Below, piece after piece: positions 55,570 to 64,000 of a DNA stretch of 64,000 nt. The DNA is from Hedera helix (Eukaryota; Streptophyta; Magnoliopsida; Apiales; Araliaceae): assembly GCA_947179155.2 (NCBI GenBank), contig OX359264.1, forward strand, positions 51,285,702-51,349,701. The letters are read 5' to 3'. The position numbers and the translations under genes are program-made. How positions within the stretch are numbered: the stretch's first letter is position 1; each line of letters begins with the position of its first letter. The notes under the pieces are model-generated. The model saw nothing but the letters and a program-made list of their open reading frames with translations, was not told where the DNA came from and searched no databases.

Positions 55570-56410
55570 CTTAAGACACAATATACGTGTTCAACTAGAA
55601 TAAATTGTTATGTTTAGGATTAATTTTAAAAAATTCAACACATATTAAACGAACAGCAACAAAATAATTATAAAAAAAATAATAGTTTGGTTCATAAAAT
55701 TTGAACTTATTTTTTATGATAAAAGAAGTCAAGATCTTAATGCTAAAAAATCAACAAATCTGAATTTTGAAAATTATATAGATTTTTCAGTGGTTTATTA
55801 AAGGTTGTTCATGTATCTAAGTTCTTGAAATATAATAATTTCTTTCGTTTGATCATTATGTTATGGACAAGTTTATATATAGAGTAATTAAATATTATAT
55901 TTATTTATATTATTAAAAAAATAAAATATAACAAGAATTTTAATAATATTTTTTTTTTAATAATATAAATAAATATAATATTTAGTTGATATATATATAT
56001 ATATATATATATATATTCTGCTGTTATTTAATTAAACATGTTTTATTAATTAATACACAGAATGATTCACTTGAAATTGACCTTTGAGCTGCAATTAGGC
56101 CAAAAGTCCGCATCAAACTGAAACTGCAGGTAATTACTAAATTATTTTTATCACCAGACCATGCTCTAGCTACATGCATTACTTTTCTAAATTGTAAAGT
56201 TAAAGAAAATAATAAAAACAAATTATAAATTTCTTTTCGATTTCATTTTGGTAGTCGTTGTCAATCTAAAAGTAGACCCTCTGATACTAAATGCTGTTAA
56301 ATATTAGTATTGTTTTCGCTCAAAAAAATCAGTTTTAATATCGACACCAACTTTTTACTGAATTCCACTGTAAGGAACAATTAAGTTCACAACTTTTCCG
56401 ACTTTGTCTG

Positions 56411-56445
<35 letters not shown>

Positions 56446-56599
56446 TGTCTGTATGTAAAAATCAATTGTTAGAATATTATTTCGATAATTAAAATATAAA
56501 ATATTTTTAATTATAAATTGGTCATGTTACTATTATTTTCTTTTATTACAGACTAATTTTAATTGTTATCAACAACCGATTATTACGGATAAATTATTT

Positions 56600-56656
<57 letters not shown>

Positions 56657-57239
56657 AACTCCTTGTAGCCAAGCTAAAAACACTAGAATAGTAATGATAT
56701 CAAGAGCTAGTAGTAAACAATCGGGCTGCTCGTGAGTTTGATATATCCGGGTCGAGTAAAACCAGTTCAAGCTCGATTCTTGTTAAATGAATTTAACTCA
56801 CATTTATTTGCAAGTTTAGTTCAAACAATATCAACTAATTTAGGTCTCACGTGAATATTAAAATTAAATCAATCGAACTAAGCTCAACCATACTCGGCAC
56901 AAATTAAACTCAATACTTCACACGCTCAATTGAAATATTCAATTAAAAATCAATTGGTAATGAGGATGATACTCTCAAGTTATATATTCTTAATTATTCG
57001 GTGTGGAGATTTATATCTTAACACTCTTTCATGTATAGTGTAATTTTGAGTCAAATATATGAACAATTTAAAATAAGTAAACGTGAAATGTATGAGACTG
57101 TTGGCCCTATACATAAATGATGTCTGTTCTAATATCATGCTAAGTAATTAACTCATTAAAAAAATTAAATTATTTTAAGAAAAAATTTAAACTTGTTCAC
57201 TTTTTTTATTCATTTTCTTTACCTACATATAAGAAAAAT
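54841..57239. other. AT-rich spacer with four TA microsatellites
   Basis: TA tracts lie at 55536-55567, 55990-56016, 56412-56443 and 56603-56656. No supported gene. The left end may still be retroelement DNA; a short direct repeat (AACTCA.G.ATTGAATCTTTA) lies near 55080-55125. Confidence 0.5.
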
Positions 57240-57747
57240 GAGTATGACCCATTTATTTGAGTTAAAGATAAAATAAAATAAAATTACACTCACTTTTTTT
57301 ATATATGAATAAAAAATAAAATAAAATAAAATATAAAAGGACTCTTATTTTAAACACACTAACAATATATACCCTATTAGTAAACTAACTTTAAATCATT
57401 TAATTTTTAAACGAGTTTTAGTTCGAAAGGCCAAAATCCTAAATAATAATCTAATTGATGGTTATGCACAAGGTAAATTCTCTCTCAACTTGGCTTACAA
57501 GCAAATAAATCACTTTTATTTTACGTAATAATTTATATAATAATTTGTTATAAAATAATAAATTATATAAAATAATTAAAATATAAAATCTATTATTTTA
57601 TAAAAAATTATTATATAAATCATTATGTATAAAAAAATTCTAAACAAAATTCGCAAGGTAAAAATATTCAGGAAGATGCGAGACACAAGAATGGGTTTTA
57701 GGTGGGACCTACATCAGACTGCCACAGTCACCATCATCTTCTATTTT
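57240..57747 (+). repeat. Distal copy of the duplicated segment upstream of the ATL gene
   Basis: 57300-57510 and 57650-57742 match 58890-59191 in direct orientation with few differences. 57240-57372 also matches 58749-58893 inverted. An AT-rich hairpin insert (about 57515-57645, with inverted AATAATTTATATAAT-type arms) separates the two halves and is absent from the proximal copy. Confidence 0.8.
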
Positions 57748-57894
57748 TTTTTTTTGAGACAACGGCGTTGATGGAGGTGCTGTTTGGCGCGGAGGTTGGA
57801 ATGGTGGCGATGGGATGTGATTTATTTATTTATTTATTCTTTTCGTTTTGTGTTGTTGTTTGTCCTTGTCTTCTAAACGTTTTAATTTGATAAA

Positions 57895-58130
57895 GAGTCT
57901 TCTTAATAGGTAGAATATATGTTAAACACATAAAAATAAGAGATAAGATGTATTAAATATTATTTATTTATATATTTATACTGAATTAAATATATAAAAT
58001 TTGTTAATATATTATTTTTTAATATATTAAATTCAGTATAAATATATAAATAAATAATATTTAAAAAATTCTATCTTTTATTTTTCACACTTACTATATT
58101 CACTTAGAATACATATTAAAAAAATCCTTT
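57895..58130. mobile_element. MITE-like hairpin with long AT-rich arms
   Basis: The arm TTAAATATTATTTATTTATA continues to TTTATACTGAATT and is repeated inverted around 58022-58065. Outer parts (AAAATAAGAGATA and TATCTTTTATTTT) also pair. There is no ORF. Confidence 0.65.
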
Positions 58131-58259
58131 GATAAATTGATGGCAACTTTTGTTTGCGTTAATGGAATGTGATAAATTGGATATTTGGATGGCTTGAGTG
58201 ATGGCTGTACGGCGGCGGGGACTAGGAGAGTAGAAAATGAACAGAGGTGTGTTTTTTAA

Positions 58260-58385
58260 AAGGATAATATTATATACATGGAATATTACATGAATTTTAA
58301 TTATTAAAATATAAAAATTTACACAAAAATTTTATGTCAGACCCTATATTTTAATAATTAAAATTTATATAGTATTCTAAATAGT
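58260..58385. mobile_element. Small MITE-like hairpin
   Basis: AATTTTAATTATTAAAATATA is matched inverted by TATATTTTAATAATTAAAATT, with a ~35-bp loop. No ORF and no clear target duplication. Confidence 0.5.
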
Positions 58386-58748
58386 AATTAATTATAATGT
58401 ACTTATACTTATTCTTTTTATAAAGGAAAGATTTTTTATTTTAATTTGATAATTTTTTTAAAATAATAAAAATAATTATAATATTATTTATTTTTACATG
58501 TCATCTACCATGTAATATGTCAGCTCATTTTTAAGATTAATTATTCAGTAATTTTAGAACACCTGTCACGTGGTGCCTCACACTATTCATGCATTGATTT
58601 TTTAGTACTTAAAATGGATTATTTTATTTTAAGTGTTAAAATGACCGCATATAAATAATATAGAACACAACGTGACAAATACTCTAAAAATATTTAATAT
58701 TTTTTTCATTTTTTGATTAATCACGGTTCATCTTTAATTGATTTCAAG

Positions 58749-58893
58749 GGTATATTGTTAGTGTGTCTTTAAAATAAGAGTCCTTTTACATTTTTATTTT
58801 TTATTTTTATTCACATATAAAAAAAGTGAGTGTAATTCTATTTTATTTTATTTTTAATTCAAATAAATGAATCACACTCATTTATTTTATATA
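58749..58893 (-). repeat. Inverted copy of 57240-57372
   Basis: The reverse complement contains the blocks AAATAAGAGTCC (inverted), AGTGAGTGTAA and CTCATTTA. It directly adjoins the proximal direct copy, so 58749-58970 could fold back on itself. Confidence 0.75.
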
Positions 58894-59196
58894 TAAATAA
58901 ATAAATAAAATGAATAAATATAGAAATACTTTAATTTTAAAAACACTAATAATATATACCCTATTAGTAAACTTAACTTTAAATCATTTAATTTTTAAAC
59001 GAGTTTTAATTCGAAAAACCAAAATCCTAAATAATAATCTAATTGATGGTTATGCACGAGGCAAGTTCTCTCTCAACCCGGCTTGCAAACAAACAAAATT
59101 CCCAAGGTAAAAATATTCAGGAAGATGCGAGACACGAGAATGGGTTCTAGGTGGGGCCTACATCAGACTGCCACAGTCACCATCGTCTTCTCATCC
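58885..59196 (+). repeat. Proximal copy of the duplicated segment, next to the ATL promoter
   Basis: It matches the distal copy 57290-57742 minus its hairpin insert. It ends about 250 bp before the ATL start codon, so it forms the upstream promoter of that gene. Confidence 0.8.
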
Positions 59197-59276
59197 AAAC
59201 TGCCTAGCCTCAACAGTGAAGTCCTTATCCTTCCTTTATCTCTCTCTCTCTCTCCAAAATACTTTCACACCCTGTA

Positions 59277-59285
59277 CATATAAAC
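59277..59285 (+). promoter_or_regulatory. Candidate TATA box of the ATL gene
   Basis: CATATAAAC lies 160 bp before the ATG and just after a CT-rich tract (59239-59254) of the kind common in plant core promoters. A second AT-rich TATA-like site is at 59361-59379. Confidence 0.4.
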
Positions 59286-59444
59286 TTTATCTCTCCTCCA
59301 TTACCAAACTCATTCTCTACAACAATAGATAAATATATCTAAACATAACTCACTCTCACTCTGTATATAATAGATATACAGATTGTATCTAGCTTGAAAT
59401 TTTTATTTTTATTTTTATTAAATATCTAGCTTGAATTTAGTTGT

Positions 59445-60245
59445 ATGAAGATGATGGGTCACAGCAGGAAGCTTCTACTACTAGCTGATGATGATGAAGA
59501 AGAAGCAACCTCATCATCATCATTACGAAACAATCTCTCTCCTAGTATTACTTACTCCCCGGACCCAGAGCTTCTCCCTCCACTCAATACCTCCTCCTCC
59601 GGCGCCACCGCCTCGGGCTCACCTGAATTAACCACCCCAAACTCACCTTTCGATTCCTCCACGGCCCTCACTATCTTAGTCCTCCTCACCGCCCTCTTCT
59701 TCATGGCCTTCTTCTCCATCTACATCCGCCGCGTCTCCGACGACGCCGCCGACCTCCGCCGACGCCGCCAACACCACAGCCCGCCTTCCTCCTCGGCCTC
59801 CTCTTCCCTGAGGTTCCGCCCCTCCAAGGGCCGTGGTCTCGACCCCTCCACCATCGGATCACTGCCGCTCATTGCTTACAGTAGACGCGCGACGCAGTTG
59901 ATCGATTGCGTCATCTGTCTGAGCGAGTTCGAGGAGAGAGAAACGCTGAAGATGATTCCCTCCTGCCGGCATGTCTTCCATCCGGGCTGTATTGACACGT
60001 GGCTTACATCACACGTGTCGTGCCCACTGTGTCGGTCGACGAAAATGTATGGGGTCGAAGAGGTTTGTTTGAATGTAATGCAGGAAGATAATGATCAAAG
60101 TATGAGCGAAGATTCGAGGAGGATATCCACGGTGGAAGAGAGTGACACGTGGATGGGTGAGGGTCCAGTAGGTCTGAGAAGGACGGGCAGTTGGTCGAGC
60201 TTAGGACAGCGTGCAGCGCTGCAGAGGAGGAGCAGGAGTTTTTGA
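59445..60245 (+). CDS. RING-H2 ubiquitin ligase of the ATL family
   Basis: Single-exon gene, 266 aa. After a Ser/Pro-rich N-terminus there is one hydrophobic segment (about 73-95, TALTILVLLTALFFMAFFSI), expected to be the membrane anchor. A basic, Ser-rich linker follows, then the ATL signature GLD at 131-133. The RING-H2 finger is C155, C158, C174, H176, H179, C182, C193, C196. The C-terminus is polar with acidic and then Arg/Ser-rich stretches. ATL proteins are E3 ligases that pass ubiquitin from an E2 to substrates at membranes, often in defence or stress responses. The lack of introns is typical of the family. The first in-frame ATG is used; a second Met lies two codons on. The substrate and exact ATL member cannot be told. 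Confidence 0.92.
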   Translation: MKMMGHSRKLLLLADDDEEEATSSSSLRNNLSPSITYSPDPELLPPLNTSSSGATASGSPELTTPNSPFDSSTALTILVLLTALFFMAFFSIYIRRVSDDAADLRRRRQHHSPPSSSASSSLRFRPSKGRGLDPSTIGSLPLIAYSRRATQLIDCVICLSEFEERETLKMIPSCRHVFHPGCIDTWLTSHVSCPLCRSTKMYGVEEVCLNVMQEDNDQSMSEDSRRISTVEESDTWMGEGPVGLRRTGSWSSLGQRAALQRRSRSF

Positions 60246-61955
60246 ATGTTTTTAGAGGATATTTTTTTAGTACTGTGTATGTACTTGTAGATAATGCAGA
60301 ATCACTAATCAAAGTTTGATCATTATTTACTTATGGCCTAATTAAAGATTAATACCATAATTTTTTTATAAAAAAAATTCACTTTAGAGATTGTATTTTT
60401 AATTAAGAGATTAAATTTATTTTTATTTTTTTATTTTAGAGATTGTCTTCTCAATTGATATTTTTGCAAAATTTTTTGATAATTTTACAAGATCAAGTAG
60501 GATTCACTTATTAAATTATTAAAATAATTTATGAAAATGTCAATCTCTTTTTTTAATCAAAGGATTAAACTTTTTAAAAAATATGACTTTGGGGATTTTA
60601 TTTTTTTTTAATTTTTTTATATTATGTTTAATTGATAGTTATGTGTTTGCTTAATTTATTTTTTTTATATTGAATAAAAGTATGTATTCTATTCATGTCA
60701 AATTAAAATATTATTATTAATTTTTAAAAATTAATTTAAGATATTTTTAATCTCAAAATTGATAAAAATATATTAATAATTATGAAATAAGAAGATTTTA
60801 ATTAGTAGTGCATTTATACATTTTAAATATTTATCATTATATTAATTATTACTATTTTAAAAATCTTGTAATAATGATTTTATATAATCTAATAATTGGG
60901 TATTTAAAAAAAATTAAAAAAATTTAAGATACTACAAATTCAACTTTAAAAAAATATCAATAATTACTTCTTAAAAGATTTAATTGTCCTTTTATTTTAA
61001 GTCACGTAACTTATTCTGATAAAAAAATACTAAACTCAATGGCCAAAAGATTTTATTTATAAAAATTTAGAGACATTACAGATTAAATGTCTTAAAATAA
61101 AAATATTAAAATTTAAATTGTAAAAAGTATAAAGGTTTAAATCATATTTAAACCTAATTTTTTTGTTAATACCTCTGGGAAAATAAATTCAAAAAATAAA
61201 CTTTTCGATTTAAAAAAAAAAAAAAAAGATAAAGAAATATTGGAGGGAGTAGTTCTTTTGAGAATTGCTGAATTTCATTATTTTTATGGTGTACTTTAAT
61301 ATTAAAAATAATCCGGATATGATATTTATGTATGCAAATTGATATTTTTAAAACATGCTTTTAACTTTTGCGAAAATAAAAACTTTTTGTTGTTAAGTTA
61401 GAAAAAAATAAGATATTTTGAAGTAACTTTATTTTAAGTTGTTAAGAGTAGTTATTTATCAAAATATCTCTTCTTGTCTAGCGTAGGTCTGTAGGACACC
61501 ACTCACTCATCTTTTAAGAAAATAAAATCTACTTCCCTTTTTTCATGAAATATACCAAGTGGTTCTCAAAATTATTTTATTATTTCAAGCCACTAACAAA
61601 CAATTAAATATAAGAAATATATCAATTATATTATTCATTTATAAATAATAATAATAATAATATACACTTTGAAAAAGAAAAACAGTTATGACAATTGCCA
61701 TTGCTGGTGATTCTCCCCTGCTGCTACCATGTCATATTTTTTCATTTGGATTTCACTGTCACTGATACTGACCCGGTCCCCCCTACTGCTTTATATATAT
61801 ATATATATATAAGATTGCCTACTTGGAGGGTCCAGATTAGAAAACTGACCTGCTAATGACACTCTATGTCAAATCTTTTTATTCCAATTGTCAGTTTTGT
61901 ACCTCTTTGGCTTCTTTTTTCATGTTTTCCCCTTTATTCCCATAATTTCTCCCTA
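60246..61955. other. Intergenic region between two convergent RING genes
   Basis: AT-rich. It holds the 3'UTRs of both genes, a relic repeat block at about 60690-60780, an A run at 61210-61227 and a short TA tract at 61791-61811. No further gene is seen. Confidence 0.5.
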
Positions 61956-64000
61956 CTACTGTACTGAATAAGCCCGGACAGCCTGAACAACCGGTCCCCG
62001 GCACATTGGACACTTGCCTCTTCCTTGGACCAGTTTGTCTGCACATTTTGAGCACGTGCACATGTGCCCACACCTGAATCAATCAAATACATACATACAG
62101 AAATTAACAAAATGTAAGATTTTAAACAGACGCAACTATAGTGAATGTTATTTAGACATTAGGACTGTTTTTCAATAACCAAGTTGTTATGTTTACCTGT
62201 ACAGCAGAGAATCTATACTGGTATCACAACATACACAGCAAATTCCCTTCCTCACATGATCCCATTTAGATTCATGCTGTTGGAAACTGTCCTCGCAGGC
62301 CTCTGCTTCAAACGAATGGCACGTTCAGTGATCATTATTTCGTAGTATATGAAAAATGGTACGATAAAAATAATCTAGTTCCAAAACTGCCTAATGCAAA
62401 GTTAAGAAATCGTCTGGCGGTCATGGATACCTTCTGATCCAGATGGCCTATTCAGAGCTGCAGAAACCTCCTGTCGAACTGAGCATTGCAACTCAAGTTG
62501 CATATCCATGCAGGCTTCCAGCATCGTCTGCATGCAGTTCATCCTCTGATGAAGCCTTGCCATCTCAATCCTCAAGTCATTAATGATCTCCCACTCCTGT
62601 TCAAAATTAGAAGCAAGATTCATTTCAAACAAAAACATGTGAAAAGGAGAGAACCTGAAGAATTATGTAGACATAAGACCAAATAGGACAATACCAGTAA
62701 TACAAAAACTGATCCATATGTACTAGTCCCAATGTCCTATTTAGCCAATAGGCAGAACACAAATTGACAAGATAAAAGGAATTTCACGAACAATAACAAT
62801 ATTAAAAGAATACTTTGATATGATTACTAGCTCCTGAGGATGTAACAAGTATAGAGAACATCTTTATTTTGAAGGGAGAATCATTAACTTAGGTAGTTTG
62901 TAGACTATAACAACTAAAATCGCCGTGAAGAAAAGCTACTGTACTCTTATTGATTGAATTTATAAACTAGAGAATTTCAAGCTCAGTTTAAATGATAAAT
63001 GTTACCCCAGATGCAGTTCTCAATTAGGAAATACGAACTCACAATTCCAAAATGCTGGAGACTGTTGCCTTGTTGCCAGTTAGTGTCATAAAATTCCTGG
63101 TCCCATGTAGTCTGTGAAGGGGTGAACTGTGGTGAAGGGAGGACCACCGGTGTACTCCCAACAGCATCTGACTCGCGCTCATGCGGATCTCCAATCTGCT
63201 GCTCTTCGTATTGCTTTGCAATAGCAGGAGTAGGTGCTGTACTGTACAGCTCCCAGTCAACAGAAGCATGACCTTGCCTCTCTACATATGATTGTACCAG
63301 CTGGTCTAGACTATCCCGAAAATCACTTCTAAGAAGATTAGAGACTCTTCTCCTAAAATAAAAACAAATTGTTCTTGAAATTTTTATCATGTCAATGGAT
63401 GAAATGTCGGAGACTTCAAGTAATAAGGTCATATACCTGCTCAAAAGTTCTCTGAGTTCCAGATTCTGTCCATTATCATCATCAGAAGAGAAATAAGATG
63501 TATCAATCCTTTCAGCAGGAGCAACTTCCTGAGCTGAAGTTCCGTTGGACCAATTATCTGTAGCCCCAATCAAAGTATTTTCATGCCACTCTTCATGCGA
63601 TTCTTGCGAATGAGAATGCTCCCCATCATCATTGTCTGATGTTACTCGATATTGTTGATGGCTACTGTCATATGAATTCACATCAATGCCTTCTCCGATC
63701 CTGGCTCTCGATTCGGTGTAGTCATCATTACCTAATTGCATCCAGTCAATGTCACCAGCTTCATTAACTGATTCCTGCCAGTCTTCAAATTGGACAGGCA
63801 TGTTAAGATCGTCGACTGTAGTTCCTTCCAACTGATCAATGTAACCAGATGCACTGTGCACATCTCTTTCCACTCTACTGGAATCAGGGGTACCTCGTCC
63901 AGTTTCTTGCAGCCTGCCATCACCATTTCTCAATGCATCTTCTCCAACATCATCTCTCCTTTCGGTATACTCAATAGTGGACTGTTGCTCTCTGTCTTCA
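61956..64000 (-). CDS. RING-finger (C3HC4) E3 ligase-like protein, 3' part, five exons visible
   Basis: Exons on the minus strand, from splice sites and frame: 63437-64000 (continues beyond the window), 63043-63352, 62431-62596, 62197-62302 and 61956-62073, with the stop at 61956-61958. All introns are GT-AG and phases agree. Upstream exons encode an acidic, polar region (DWMQLGNDD, HSHSQESHEEW). A conserved block with ELLSRRRVSNLL and LDQLVQSYVERQ follows, then a helical segment (EIINDLRIEMARLHQRM, LEACMDMQLELQ). The C-terminal RING has CCVCCD, YRCGHMCTCSKCA and GKCPMCR. The layout matches a plant RING family that includes, from memory, At5g04460. RING proteins usually act as E3 ligases; the substrate is unknown. 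The start codon lies outside the window. Confidence 0.88.
63353..63436 (-). other. 84-bp intron that keeps the frame open
   Basis: Minus-strand GTATATG...TTTTATTTTAG between ELLSR and RRVSN. Its length is a multiple of three and it has no in-frame stop, so retention would add 28 residues. The family consensus lacks such an insert, which supports splicing. Confidence 0.75.

Noticed and set aside
57702..57890. 62-aa ORF after the distal duplicate
   Set aside because: It starts in duplicated non-coding DNA and passes through a T run; no domain is seen.

Overview
This is nuclear DNA from a flowering plant, most likely a eudicot. It is AT-rich, has long intergenic spacers, spliced genes, many (TA)n tracts, MITE-like hairpins and nested LTR retrotransposons. 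I see no rRNA, tRNA or CRISPR array. The species cannot be named from the sequence alone.

Layout. 1-12643: a minus-strand LTR (its left end lies outside the window) is interrupted by a complete, very young Ty3/gypsy chromovirus at 849-12047. That element has 3183-bp LTRs, TSD GTTGG and one intact 1545-aa gag-pol ORF. 12644-23600: non-coding mobile DNA. It includes a ~4.1-kb element with long terminal inverted repeats and an array of small palindromes (13721-17816), a GC-rich hAT-like MITE inside it, further MITEs, a (CA)36 tract and a 34-base G run. 24122-24442: a small intact gene for a SIAMESE-related CDK inhibitor. 28585-35374: a histone H2B gene of the H2B.8/H2B.S type, split by two retrotransposon insertions. 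One is a 362-bp solo LTR in the N-terminal tail. The other is a Reina-like chromovirus (29619-35325, intact 1735-aa polyprotein) in the last codons. 35375-39300: AT-rich spacer with a Stowaway-like MITE. 39300-53790: an old minus-strand Tat/Retand-type gypsy element, split by a minus-strand solo LTR (39959-42267, TSD TTGTT) and by a second, degenerate element related to the first chromovirus (42398-52036, TSD TCCCG). Part of the gag gene of that second element has been replaced by unrelated sequence. 53800-57240: a retroelement LTR fragment and AT-rich spacer. 57240-59200: duplicated and inverted segments upstream of an intact RING-H2 (ATL-type) ubiquitin ligase gene (59445-60245). 61956-64000: the 3' part of a spliced minus-strand RING-finger gene, which runs off the right edge.

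The three host genes that look usable are the CDK inhibitor, the ATL ligase and the RING-finger protein. They show no operon-like link; each has its own promoter, and the two RING genes converge tail to tail. The most notable locus is the H2B.8-like gene. Removing the two insertions, each with one TSD copy, leaves an open frame of exactly 237 codons. Today, however, translation from its ATG ends inside the solo LTR, and the histone-fold part has received a new C-terminus from the start of the second LTR.
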